Position numbers and translations under genes: made by a program
Origin: a candidate division WOR-3 bacterium
GTDB lineage: Bacteria; Hydrothermota; UBA3072
DNA length: 15,716 nucleotides
Direction of reading: 5' to 3'
NCBI GenBank assembly: GCA_039804165.1
Contig: JBDRZZ010000032.1
Location: 1-15,716 of the forward strand
In this document: piece after piece, positions 1 through 7,780 of the stretch
Layout: every line of letters begins with the position of its first letter
How positions within the stretch are numbered: the first letter of the stretch is position 1
The notes under the pieces: model-generated
The model's input: the letters and a program-made list of their open reading frames with translations, nothing else
Database searches by the model: none
Told to the model about the DNA's origin: nothing

Positions 1-149
1 AACTATTGGTTCACTCAAATCCAGTTCAGACGAGGAGTACGGTTGGAATCCAATGAGAAAACAAAATTTATAAGCCTCTTTCCCGAAATGGAGGTGTCTC
101 TATGAAAAAATGGGGGGTTGTCAGTTAAGACAAGGGGTTGACAATTCTC
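1..149 (+). mobile_element. 3'-end remnant of an IS4-type insertion sequence (left copy)
   Basis: This stretch matches, in inverted orientation, the tail of the transposase-bearing element at 15134-15267. The best-conserved core is about 55-110 against 15162-15217, with only a handful of differences and one indel. Both copies begin with the same codons (Asn-Tyr-Trp-Phe-Thr). In the left copy the transposase frame stays open from base 1 to a TGA at 103-105. The rest of the transposase lies outside the window. The part after about 110 is non-coding IS end or flank, and I cannot place the exact IS terminus because the other end of the element is not visible. Confidence 0.7.
114..143 (+). repeat. 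10-base direct repeat with an internal small hairpin upstream of moxR
   Basis: GGGGTTGTCA (114-123) is repeated as GGGGTTGACA (134-143), nine of ten bases identical with a 20-base period. Between and across them, TTGTC (118-122) pairs with GACAA (129-133) around a 6-base loop. The second repeat contains the TTGACA used as a candidate -35 box. It could be an operator, an IS-end feature or chance. Confidence 0.4.
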
Positions 150-165
150 TATTAAGGATTAATTT
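138..165 (+). promoter_or_regulatory. Candidate promoter for the moxR-bat operon
   Basis: A perfect TTGACA lies at 138-143, followed after 16 bases by TAATTT (160-165), a poor -10 box. It is the only consensus -35 seen upstream of moxR and lies just inside the IS remnant, so transcription may start from the junction between IS debris and the operon. The weak -10 keeps confidence low. Confidence 0.35.
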
Positions 166-200
166 TTTTATTCTGCTCCCTAAAATAGATAGTTTTGCCA

Positions 201-208
201 AAAGGAGG
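201..208 (+). promoter_or_regulatory. Ribosome binding site that fixes the moxR start
   Basis: AAAGGAGG is followed four bases later by ATG at 213. An in-frame TTG at 195 would give a longer protein but would put the ribosome site inside the coding region, so the ATG at 213 is the better start. Confidence 0.85.
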
Positions 209-212
209 TAAA

Positions 213-1202
213 ATGAGTATAGATTTGCAAAGCCTTAATGCTGAAGCAAAAGAGAAAAGTGCTGTAATTGAGACCTTACTTGCAGAGATTGGTAAATCTA
301 TTATTGGGCAAAGAGAAATAATAGAGAAAACTATAATTGGGCTTCTAACAAGAGGGCACATTCTAATAGAAGGTGTGCCGGGTCTTGCTAAAACTTATAT
401 AGTTAAAACCCTTGCAACAGCGGTTAACGCAAGTTTTAAGAGAATCCAATTTACCCCAGATCTTTTACCAGCTGATATAACAGGAACTCAGATATATAAC
501 CAGAAAACAGGAGAATTTACTCCGAAAAAGGGTCCTTTATTTGCAAATTTTATTCTTGCTGATGAGATAAATAGAGCTCCTCCAAAGGTTCAAAGTGCTT
601 TGCTTGAAGCAATGCAAGAAAGGCAGGTAACAATTGGAGATGAAACTTATTCACTTCCAGATCCGTTTATGGTTCTTGCTACTCAGAACCCAATTGAACA
701 AGAAGGAACATATCCTCTTCCCGAGGCTCAAGTAGATAGATTTAAACAGAAACTCATAATTACTTATCCCAATAAAGAAGAAGAAAAGAAAATAGTTGAT
801 CAACAAACACAAGAAAAACTACCTATAACAAAGCCTGTAATGGACTTGAAAGATTTAAATGCTCTTAGGGAGTTCATTTATAAAATACATGTGGATGAAA
901 AGATAAAGGACTATATTGTGAATATAGTTTTTGCAACAAGGAATCCTTCTGAATACGGAGTTAAGGATCTTGAAGTTTATATTAGATATGGAGCTTCTCC
1001 GAGAGCTTCAATTTATCTCTATGAGGCAGCAAGAGCCCACGCTTTTTTACAAAGGAGGGGTTTTGTGATACCTGAAGACGTTAAAGCTGTGGTTTATGAT
1101 ATTCTTCGTCATAGAATAATATTATCCTATGAAGCTGAGGCTGAGGGAATAAAAGGAGAAGATATAATAAGAGAAATTCTGGAAGCTGTTGAAATACCAT
1201 AA
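213..1202 (+). CDS. moxR: MoxR-family AAA+ ATPase
   Basis: Cytoplasmic AAA+ ATPase of 329 residues, normal length for MoxR. Members are thought to act as chaperones that use ATP to activate or assemble von Willebrand factor A proteins encoded next to them, as here with BatA and BatB. Numbering from the ATG at 213, Walker A is GVPGLAKT (54-61), Walker B is FILADEINRAP (113-123), sensor 1 is ATQNP (156-160), the arginine-finger region is PEAQVDRF (170-177) and sensor 2 is GASPRA (260-265). All key ATPase residues are present, so the enzyme should be active. It is the first gene of a nine-gene plus-strand unit and is followed after 5 bases by the DUF58 gene, its usual partner. An in-frame TTG 18 bases upstream is not a likely start. 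The family call is secure; the exact client is inferred from context. Confidence 0.96.
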   Translation: MSIDLQSLNAEAKEKSAVIETLLAEIGKSIIGQREIIEKTIIGLLTRGHILIEGVPGLAKTYIVKTLATAVNASFKRIQFTPDLLPADITGTQIYNQKTGEFTPKKGPLFANFILADEINRAPPKVQSALLEAMQERQVTIGDETYSLPDPFMVLATQNPIEQEGTYPLPEAQVDRFKQKLIITYPNKEEEKKIVDQQTQEKLPITKPVMDLKDLNALREFIYKIHVDEKIKDYIVNIVFATRNPSEYGVKDLEVYIRYGASPRASIYLYEAARAHAFLQRRGFVIPEDVKAVVYDILRHRIILSYEAEAEGIKGEDIIREILEAVEIP

Positions 1203-1207
1203 ATTTT

Positions 1208-2092
1208 ATGGAAGAGAGAATCAAAAAGATTCTTAAGGAAGTCAGAGTAATTGAAATAGAGTCCAAGAAGGTAGTTAACACCCTTTTTAGTGGTGAATAT
1301 AAAAGCTCTTTTAAGGGTAAGGGGATGGAATTCCATGAGGTTAGGGAATATTTCCCGGGAGACGATATAAGGACTATCGATTGGAATGTTACCGCAAGGA
1401 TGAATCATCCTTTTGTGAAGAGATTTATAGAGGAAAGAGAATTAACTATTTTCATAATTACAGACTGTAGCGGATCTGAAGAATTTGGGACAAAGAAAGA
1501 AAAGAAAAAAGATCTTATAGCAAGAATAGCTGCTCTTTTTGCTTTCTCTGCTGAGAGAAATAATGATAAAGTTGGACTCCTTCTATTTTCAGATAAAGTT
1601 GAACATTATCTTCCCCCGGGCAAAGGAAGTATGCATACTCTCCATTTGATTCGCGATATCTTGCTTTTTTCCCCCACTAGTCTTAAAACCGATCCTGTCC
1701 CTGCAATGGAATTTTCTCAGGGCGTTCTACGTCATGGTTCTATTGTTTTATTTATATCCGACTTTATAGGAGAAAAATTCAATGTTGAGCATATTAGATT
1801 GCCTCTTTCTCTAATGGCTAAGAAATTTGATTTCATTCCTGTTATAGTTCGAGATCCTCTTGAGTTTGATTTTAAAATAAAAGGAAGGGTTATCCTTCGT
1901 GATGGAGAAACGGGAAAGGAATTTATGTTCGACGGAAAAGAACTCTCTGAGAAGTTTAAGGAAATAAGAAAAGCAAGGGATGAGGAGCTTTATCGTTTAT
2001 TCAATATAAATGGTCTTGATCGATTAGAGATAGGAACAGGTGAAGACTACGTAGGAGCTATTCACCAATTTTTCCAAATGAGATTACCATGA
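1208..2092 (+). CDS. DUF58 domain protein, MoxR partner
   Basis: Protein of 294 residues with the DUF58 signature at about 38-64: GMEFHEVREYFPGDD followed by IRTIDWNVTAR. A von Willebrand A-like fold follows, with the first metal-site motif as DCSGS (D86, S88, S90). No membrane segment is evident, which suggests a cytoplasmic protein. DUF58 proteins are nearly always next to moxR and are thought to bridge the ATPase and the membrane VWA proteins, though no biochemical activity is established. The ATG lies 5 bases after the moxR stop with no clear ribosome site, so translation is probably coupled to moxR. Its TGA overlaps the next gene's ATG (ATGA, 2089-2092). Family assignment is firm; the role is contextual. 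Confidence 0.94.
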   Translation: MEERIKKILKEVRVIEIESKKVVNTLFSGEYKSSFKGKGMEFHEVREYFPGDDIRTIDWNVTARMNHPFVKRFIEERELTIFIITDCSGSEEFGTKKEKKKDLIARIAALFAFSAERNNDKVGLLLFSDKVEHYLPPGKGSMHTLHLIRDILLFSPTSLKTDPVPAMEFSQGVLRHGSIVLFISDFIGEKFNVEHIRLPLSLMAKKFDFIPVIVRDPLEFDFKIKGRVILRDGETGKEFMFDGKELSEKFKEIRKARDEELYRLFNINGLDRLEIGTGEDYVGAIHQFFQMRLP

Positions 2093-2877
2093 TTTTTCTT
2101 TTATTGTTTTATGCTTTATCTATGGAGATAAAACCTGATTCTTCCACGGTTGGAGATTCTTTGACTCTTAAAATAAGAGGAAGGCTCCCAGATTCTATTT
2201 CGATTATTCTTCCAGATTCCTTCCCAGATATTTTAGTTCTTAATCCCATAAAAAAAATAAATGATACTTTAGCAATAGGTAAAATTGTCTCTTTCTCAAC
2301 AGGCTCGCAAGATTTGAAGTTGAAGATTAATGAAGATACTTTAAAACTCTCTTATTTTGTGAAATCAGTGCTTACTGAAAATAAGAATTTATCACCAATA
2401 TGGGGGCCTTATGGGTTTTTCAACTGGCTTTATTTACTTTGGCTTCTCATTATTCCTTTTGGTTTAGGTTTTTATTTCTTTGTGAAACTTAAGAAAAAGG
2501 AAGAAGGTCTTATTGAAAAAGAAGAAATATCACCAAAAGAAGAAGCCTTAAAAAACTTGGAATTTCTTATGGGAAAGGTAAATGATTGGGATTGGAATAA
2601 ACTTTATACTTCCCTATCTTATATTTCAAGAAGATATATGGAAAGAAAGTTAAATATTCCTGCTGTAGAAGCAACAACTTCTGAACTAATACCCTTAATA
2701 AAAAAGGGCGGATATACTCCATTTTTTCCTCTAATAAAGGAATTTCCTGAATGGGATTTAATAAAATTTGCTGATGAGAAATCTACTCCTCAAGAATTCG
2801 AGAATGATGTTCTCTTAGTAAAAACTGCAATTTTAGAGATAGAAAAGGAAGAGGAGAGAAATGATTCATTTTCATAA
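2089..2877 (+). CDS. Bat-operon membrane protein, N-terminal beta domain and C-terminal helical domain (DUF4381/BatD-like)
   Basis: Protein of 262 residues that occupies the slot between DUF58 and batA where many Bat operons carry a poorly characterised membrane protein. It begins with a short hydrophobic stretch (residues 2-11) that looks like a signal or anchor. Next come about 95 beta-rich residues likely outside the membrane, one transmembrane segment at about 111-133, and a charged cytoplasmic tail. The tail includes a Lys/Glu-rich linker (134-155) and a helical region (about 155-255) containing SYISRRYMERKLNI. The layout is a miniature of BatD. It overlaps the upstream gene by 4 bases and batA by 17. 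The DUF4381-like label rests on architecture and position, and I could not confirm it by profile search. Confidence 0.85.
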   Translation: MIFLLLFYALSMEIKPDSSTVGDSLTLKIRGRLPDSISIILPDSFPDILVLNPIKKINDTLAIGKIVSFSTGSQDLKLKINEDTLKLSYFVKSVLTENKNLSPIWGPYGFFNWLYLLWLLIIPFGLGFYFFVKLKKKEEGLIEKEEISPKEEALKNLEFLMGKVNDWDWNKLYTSLSYISRRYMERKLNIPAVEATTSELIPLIKKGGYTPFFPLIKEFPEWDLIKFADEKSTPQEFENDVLLVKTAILEIEKEEERNDSFS

Positions 2878-3832
2878 TCCATTTTATTTGTTTGGTCTTG
2901 GTTTATTGCCTTTAATTTATTTTTTAAAGAAGAGGATAAAAGAGGCTTCTATTCTATATTCTGACACTTCTTCTTTAGGAGTTAAACCTTTAGGTGAGGT
3001 TTTTATTAGGTTAAGGGATTATTTAATCTTGGGTATTATTGGTTTTATTTTTATTGGTCTTGCCAGACCAGAAAGAGGATATGAAACGGAAATTGTTCAG
3101 AAAGAAGGAATTGATATTGTGCTTGTTCTGGATATCTCAGGTTCTATGAGGGCTGTGGATTTTACTCCAAATCGTTTAGAAGTAGCAAAAAATCTTGCAA
3201 TGGAGTTTGTGGACGGAAGGGAGGGAGATAGAATAGGGCTCGTTGTTTATGCAAGAGAAGCTTTGATTCAGTCTCCTCTAACCCTTGATCATGATTTGGT
3301 AAAAGAGCAGATAAATTCTCTTAGATTTGATCTTCTCCCTGATGGAACAGCGATAGGGATGGGGATCACTTATGGGAGTTTTCTTCTTTCTAATTCAAAA
3401 GGTGAAAGTAAAGTGATGGTTCTTCTTACAGATGGAATAAATAATGCGGGTAATATTGATCCAGAAACTGCAGCGAAAGATGCTCTTGCGAAAGGAATAA
3501 AAATTTATTCAATTGGGATTGGGGAAAGGGGGGAAGTTCCATATCCTGTTTTAGATGCTTTTGGAATTACAAGATATGTTAATGTTAATCTTGAAATTAA
3601 TGAGGAGCTTCTAACAAAAATTTCTGATGAGACAGGTGGTAAGTATTTTCGAGCAACCTCTAAAGAGGCTCTTAAAGAAATATATAATACAATTGATAAG
3701 ATGGAAAAAACAACTTTTAAAGTTGAACGATTTACAAAATATAAAGAGAAGCTTAGCTTTGCTTTAGTCCCTGCAATCTTTCTTTTTATTATTCTTTTTT
3801 TAGAACCTTTTATTATTGGGAGGGTTCCATGA
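2861..3832 (+). CDS. batA: BatA, membrane-anchored von Willebrand factor A protein
   Basis: Protein of 323 residues. An N-terminal membrane segment (about 8-22, preceded by the typical Phe-x-Asn-Pro start) and a second at 53-68 precede a VWA domain (about 84-275). A C-terminal segment lies at 298-317. The metal-ion-dependent adhesion site is complete: DISGS (D91, S93, S95), Thr163 in DGTAIG and Asp191 in LLTDG. It should therefore bind Mg2+ and a partner protein. BatA and BatB are known as paired VWA proteins of the Bacteroides aerotolerance operon, and Bat proteins are generally held to form an envelope complex. The start lies inside the preceding gene (17-base overlap), with GAGGAGAG just upstream. 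Its stop overlaps batB by 4 bases. Choosing batA over batB rests on gene order. Confidence 0.92.
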   Translation: MIHFHNPFYLFGLGLLPLIYFLKKRIKEASILYSDTSSLGVKPLGEVFIRLRDYLILGIIGFIFIGLARPERGYETEIVQKEGIDIVLVLDISGSMRAVDFTPNRLEVAKNLAMEFVDGREGDRIGLVVYAREALIQSPLTLDHDLVKEQINSLRFDLLPDGTAIGMGITYGSFLLSNSKGESKVMVLLTDGINNAGNIDPETAAKDALAKGIKIYSIGIGERGEVPYPVLDAFGITRYVNVNLEINEELLTKISDETGGKYFRATSKEALKEIYNTIDKMEKTTFKVERFTKYKEKLSFALVPAIFLFIILFLEPFIIGRVP

Positions 3833-4821
3833 ATTGGGCTTCACCAATATATTTGAATTTACTATGGCTATTACCTTTATTTATGATGCTCCTTTTATAT
3901 AGGAAAAGGAGAAATAAAAAATTGATTAACGCCTTAGTCTTAACAAAAGAGTTGAGACAAGTTATATGGAAAGAAGACCTAAAGAATTCTTTATGGAGGG
4001 AAATTCTATTAATTGTTTCTTTTGCATTTCTCGTTCTTTCGGCAGCAAGGCCAAGATGGGGAAAAAAATTATACATTTCTCGGATGGAGGGATATAATAT
4101 TATCTTTGTGTTAGATGCTTCCTCTAGTATGCTCGCTCAGGATGTAAAAGGAGGTCGTTTAAATAAGGCAAAGGAGGCGATAAAAACTTCAATTACTCAG
4201 CTTCCTGGAAGTCGTTTTGGTCTTGTTGCTTTTTCAGGAGAAGCGTATAAATTGTGTCCTTTAACTACAGATGTTGAAACCTTTAGACTTTTTGTGGATC
4301 TCGTTGAGCCTTCTCTTATCCCAACAGAAGGAACAGATATTGGAGGTGGTATAAGGAAGGCTATTGAACTTTTCCCAGAAAAAATTAGTGGGTCTAAAAT
4401 TATTATAGTAGTTACAGATGGAGAAAATACAAGAGGGGATCCAAGAGTAGATGCTTTGGAAGCAAGAAAAAGAGGAATAAAGGTGTTTACAATATCAGCT
4501 GGGACAAAAGAAGGAGCTCCAATCCCAAAATATGATTCAACAGGTAAATTTATAGAATATCTTAAGGATGATAATGGTAAAATCCATATATCTATTGTAA
4601 ACCAAGATTTGCTTAAACTTATTGCAAATGCTGGAGGAGGAGAATTTTTGGAAGGAGAAGGAGTTGAACTTGGCCTTTTAACAAGACTTTTTAGAGACCT
4701 TGAGAGAGGGAAGTTTTCTTCAGAAAAGGTTGAAACTTATGAAGAAAAGTTCATTTTCTTTCTAATCCCTTCTCTTTTATCTCTCTTACTCGCTAATTTT
4801 ATAAAAACTGGGAGGGAGTGA
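3829..4821 (+). CDS. batB: BatB, membrane-anchored von Willebrand factor A protein
   Basis: Second VWA protein, 330 residues, homologous in layout to the gene before it: membrane segments at about 8-24 and 58-73, a VWA domain from about 90 to 290, and a C-terminal membrane segment at about 307-325. The adhesion site is intact: DASSS (D96, S98, S100), Thr169 in TEGTD and Asp197 in VVTDGEN. It probably pairs with BatA in the cell envelope as a MoxR client. Compared with BatA it carries an insertion around 225-258 rich in Lys, Asp and Gly, typical of BatB. The start is an ATGA overlap with batA and has GGGAGGG (3818-3824) as ribosome site. Confidence 0.92.
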   Translation: MNWASPIYLNLLWLLPLFMMLLLYRKRRNKKLINALVLTKELRQVIWKEDLKNSLWREILLIVSFAFLVLSAARPRWGKKLYISRMEGYNIIFVLDASSSMLAQDVKGGRLNKAKEAIKTSITQLPGSRFGLVAFSGEAYKLCPLTTDVETFRLFVDLVEPSLIPTEGTDIGGGIRKAIELFPEKISGSKIIIVVTDGENTRGDPRVDALEARKRGIKVFTISAGTKEGAPIPKYDSTGKFIEYLKDDNGKIHISIVNQDLLKLIANAGGGEFLEGEGVELGLLTRLFRDLERGKFSSEKVETYEEKFIFFLIPSLLSLLLANFIKTGRE

Positions 4822-4822
4822 T

Positions 4823-5386
4823 ATGCTTTTTTATTTTTTGATTGCCTTAAATATATCTCCTTTAGTGAATAAAGCTAATAAGCTTTATAAGAGAGAGAAA
4901 TATGAAGAAGCTTATAAACTTTATAAAAAGGCTTCTATTCTTAATCCTAAGAATGAAAAGATAAAATTCAATTTTGCAGATTGTGCTTTTGAATTAAAAA
5001 GATTTAGAGAAGCTGGAGATGAATTTGCAAGGCTAGTAACCTCTAAGGATAAAGACCTAAGAGAAAAAAGCTTCTATAATCTTGGGAATGTGTTTATGGA
5101 AGCTAAGCAATATGATGATGCTATATCTGCTTATAAGAATGCTCTTTTGTTGAATCCAAAAGACATTAGGGCAAAAAGGAATCTTGAGATAGCTAAGATG
5201 ATGAAGAAAGAGGAAAAAGGAAAAAGTAAGGAGAAAGAAGAAAAAAAGGAAAAACAAGAACAGAAAAGGGAGCTACAACCTATTCCTCAATATAAAATGA
5301 ATGAAGCTTTGAAAAATGAGCAAAAAGAAACAATGAAGAAAGCTTTAAAGATGGGAAGGAGAGAGGAGGATGCAGGGAAATGGTGA
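4823..5386 (+). CDS. batC: BatC-like TPR protein
   Basis: Protein of 187 residues with a short hydrophobic N-terminus (2-11), about three TPR-like helical repeats (roughly 15-48, 49-82 and 83-116), then a Lys/Glu-rich, probably coiled or disordered stretch (127-150). The conserved C-terminal segment includes MNEALKNEQKETMKKAL and ends Gly-Lys-Trp, close to the charged ending with a final Trp that I recall in BatC proteins. TPR repeats are protein-interaction modules, here probably inside the Bat complex. The ribosome site GGGAGGGA lies over the end of batB and the ATG follows one base after the batB stop. Its end overlaps batD by 7 bases (ATGGTGA). The TPR call is strong; the batC name rests on order and C-terminus. 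Confidence 0.87.
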   Translation: MLFYFLIALNISPLVNKANKLYKREKYEEAYKLYKKASILNPKNEKIKFNFADCAFELKRFREAGDEFARLVTSKDKDLREKSFYNLGNVFMEAKQYDDAISAYKNALLLNPKDIRAKRNLEIAKMMKKEEKGKSKEKEEKKEKQEQKRELQPIPQYKMNEALKNEQKETMKKALKMGRREEDAGKW

Positions 5387-7086
5387 TTTTACTTCTTATT
5401 TGCCTTACTTTTACAGCTTCTATTGATAAAACTATTGTGTTTGTTGGGGAGCCTTTTACTGTTAGTGTTTATATTGAAGGAGAGGACCTTGAGGGAGTTG
5501 GTGCCCCAAGACCTCCTTCGGTTTCTGGAATTGATATTCTTGGCTCATCAAGATCTCAATCCACTCAAATTAATTTTATAAATGGAAAAATTTCAAAATC
5601 TACAACCTTAAGGTTTGATTACCAGATGATTGCTAGTTCTGAAGGAGAATATACTATACCTCCTTTCACTTTAACATATAAAGGAGAAAAATACTCTACA
5701 GAGCCAATAAAAATAAATGTTAAAAAGGGGACTCCTCAACCTCAAAAACCTCAAAGGGTTACCCCTTCTCAACCAGAGAGAAAAATTTCTCCATCTATTT
5801 CAGGTTATGAAGATGTCTTTTTAGATTGCGAGGTCTCAAAAGGTTCTGTTTATCCTGGAGAGCCTTTAATAGTCAATCATTATCTTTATACGAGGGTAAA
5901 CCTTACTAATATTCAGCTAATTAATTCCCCAAGTTATGAAAATGCTTGGGTAGAAAATCTTCAGACTCCAACAAGATTGGAATTCTCCAGAACTTCTATT
6001 GGTGGGGTTGGGTATTCAAGAGCTTTAATTAAAAGAGATCTTATTTTTCCTCTCGGAGAAAAAGACATTCAAATCAATCCGGCATCTATGGAGGTTTATG
6101 TTAGAGGAGACTTTTTCTCATTCTTTGATGAAAGGAGAATAATTTCTTCAGAACCAAAAACGATAAAGATAAAATCTTTTCCTTCTGATCGTCCTTCTGA
6201 ATTTATTGATGCCGTTGGCAAATTCAGTTTTTCAGCAGAACTTGATACAGGAGAAGTGAAGGTTGATGCTCCTTTTTCTTTTAAGATAATAATAAAAGGG
6301 GAAGGGAATATAAATCTTTTATCTCCACCAGAAATTCCCTCTTCAAGAAAATTCGACGTATATCCTCCAGAATCAAAAGTAAATTCAAGCATTTCAGGAG
6401 GAACTTTAAAAGGGGAGAGAGTATTTACTTATCTTCTTACTCCTAAGGTTTCTGGTCTGGTTGAAATTCCAGAGATAAAGTGGGCTTATTTTGATTCAAA
6501 AACTGAAACTTTTATAAGAAAAACAATTGGTCCTTGGAGAATTCAAGTGAAATCTGTAGGAGAAAGCGAAAAAGAAATTGTAACAAGTAAAATTAGTGAG
6601 GATATTTCTTATGTTTTACCTGTTCCAATGAAAAAAGTTTATTTAATTCCTCCTTATCTTTTCCTATATTTTTTACCTTCTTTTATAGTTCTTCTATTGA
6701 CTTCCTACTATGTTTGGGAGAAAAAGAAAATAGAAGGTGATCGTAGTTATGCAAGGGTGAAGGCAATCCCTAAAGAATTAAAAAAGGGGTTTATAAAATT
6801 AGAAAGAGAAAAAGCAAAAGGAGAGATGAGAGCTTTCTATGAAGAACTCTCCAGGGTTCTTCTTAAATTTCTAAAATTAAAATTTAATATAGATGTATTT
6901 GGAATGAAAAAAGAAGAAATTGCTAAAGAGCTACGGAGTAAAGATGTTACTGAAGAGGTTGTGGCTTCTCTCCTTGGAATTCTTGAGAAAAGCGAAATGG
7001 TTCGTTTTACTTCTTTTAAACCTAAAGAGGATGAGATTAGTAGGGATTTAAAAACTTTAAAAGAGGTGATTAATGCTTTATATTAG
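5380..7086 (+). CDS. batD: BatD, large beta-rich membrane protein
   Basis: Protein of 568 residues, typical BatD length. A signal-like N-terminus (2-14) leads into several Ig-like beta domains outside the membrane. The first contains the recurrent features GEPF and GVGAPRPPSVSGIDILG, with YTIPPFTLTY closing it. A Pro/Gln-rich linker lies at about 117-137 and further beta domains run to about 400. One membrane segment at about 424-447 is followed by a basic helical cytoplasmic tail to 568. BatD proteins are essential parts of Bat loci but have no known enzymatic activity. GAGGAGGA (about 5363-5370) is the ribosome site. It overlaps batC by 7 bases and batE by 14. Confidence 0.91.
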   Translation: MVILLLICLTFTASIDKTIVFVGEPFTVSVYIEGEDLEGVGAPRPPSVSGIDILGSSRSQSTQINFINGKISKSTTLRFDYQMIASSEGEYTIPPFTLTYKGEKYSTEPIKINVKKGTPQPQKPQRVTPSQPERKISPSISGYEDVFLDCEVSKGSVYPGEPLIVNHYLYTRVNLTNIQLINSPSYENAWVENLQTPTRLEFSRTSIGGVGYSRALIKRDLIFPLGEKDIQINPASMEVYVRGDFFSFFDERRIISSEPKTIKIKSFPSDRPSEFIDAVGKFSFSAELDTGEVKVDAPFSFKIIIKGEGNINLLSPPEIPSSRKFDVYPPESKVNSSISGGTLKGERVFTYLLTPKVSGLVEIPEIKWAYFDSKTETFIRKTIGPWRIQVKSVGESEKEIVTSKISEDISYVLPVPMKKVYLIPPYLFLYFLPSFIVLLLTSYYVWEKKKIEGDRSYARVKAIPKELKKGFIKLEREKAKGEMRAFYEELSRVLLKFLKLKFNIDVFGMKKEEIAKELRSKDVTEEVVASLLGILEKSEMVRFTSFKPKEDEISRDLKTLKEVINALY

Positions 7087-7780
7087 TTTATTTCTCTTTT
7101 TCTTAGGGGAAGTTCAAAAAACCGCAGAGGAATATTACAGAAATGGAGAATATGAAGAGGCTCTTCAGGAATATAAAAAGTATCTTGAGAAAGGAATTGT
7201 GAATCCTGAATTATATTTGAATATAGGGAATTGCTATTACAGAATGGGAGAGTTTGGGGAAAGTCTTCTATATTATAGGAGAGGATGGTTTCTTTCTCCA
7301 GGGAATAAAAATATAAAACATAATATTTATTTAATTGCAAAAAGGGAAGAGACTCCGAATCCATTCTTTTCTTTTTTTAGGGGTTTGATTGATAGAATAT
7401 CTCTAAGAACTTTTTCGTATCTTCTTGCTCTTTCTTTTAATCTACTTGTGGGAGTTCTTTCAATATGTCTTCTTCAAAGAGTGAAATTAATAAATTTTCC
7501 AACCTATCCTTTTCTTTTTATCACTGGATTTTTTTTTGTTTTTTCTCTTTTAGGTTTTTCTAGTTGGTATGGGAGAGTTAAATCTAACTGGCTTGTAATA
7601 ACAGAAACCACAATAGCTTATAGTGGACCTGGTGAACAATTTAAAGAGCTTATGAGAGTGGAAGAGACGGAGGAGGGGAATCTTATTAGGGAAGAAAATG
7701 GGTGGTGGTTAGTGCAATTTCAGGAAGGAGAAGGTGGGTGGATTGACTCAACCAAAGCTATGAGAGTGCTAAACAGATGA
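7073..7780 (+). CDS. batE: BatE-like protein: TPR, two membrane segments, SH3 domain
   Basis: Protein of 235 residues. A signal-like N-terminus (1-12) is followed by about two TPR units (15-82), a basic linker, two membrane segments (about 113-133 and 145-165), and a C-terminal bacterial SH3-like domain (about 172-232, with AYSGPGEQF and GWWLVQFQEGEGGWI). This TPR-membrane-SH3 order is the classical BatE layout. Bacterial SH3 domains often bind peptidoglycan or proteins, so the tail may touch the cell wall if it lies outside. It overlaps batD by 14 bases, with GAGGTGA (7061-7067) as ribosome site, and overlaps the next gene by 4 bases. Confidence 0.9.
   Translation: MLYISLFLFFLGEVQKTAEEYYRNGEYEEALQEYKKYLEKGIVNPELYLNIGNCYYRMGEFGESLLYYRRGWFLSPGNKNIKHNIYLIAKREETPNPFFSFFRGLIDRISLRTFSYLLALSFNLLVGVLSICLLQRVKLINFPTYPFLFITGFFFVFSLLGFSSWYGRVKSNWLVITETTIAYSGPGEQFKELMRVEETEEGNLIREENGWWLVQFQEGEGGWIDSTKAMRVLNR

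Noticed and set aside
195-212. Upstream TTG start for moxR giving six extra residues
   Set aside because: The ribosome site AAAGGAGG lies inside that extension and points to the ATG at 213.
1-212. Leader considered as a riboswitch or small RNA
   Set aside because: The sequence is accounted for largely by the IS remnant, a short repeat and a ribosome site. I saw no known riboswitch core.
2861-4821. batA and batB considered as a recent gene duplication
   Set aside because: They share layout and metal-site motifs but differ over most of their sequence, as the ancient BatA/BatB pair does elsewhere.
5210-5280. A/G-rich stretch considered as a simple repeat or frameshift site
   Set aside because: It encodes the Lys/Glu-rich linker of BatC in a continuous frame and is normal for this family.
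6096-6392. 98-codon minus-strand open frame
   Set aside because: It is antisense to batD, with low-complexity composition and no motifs.
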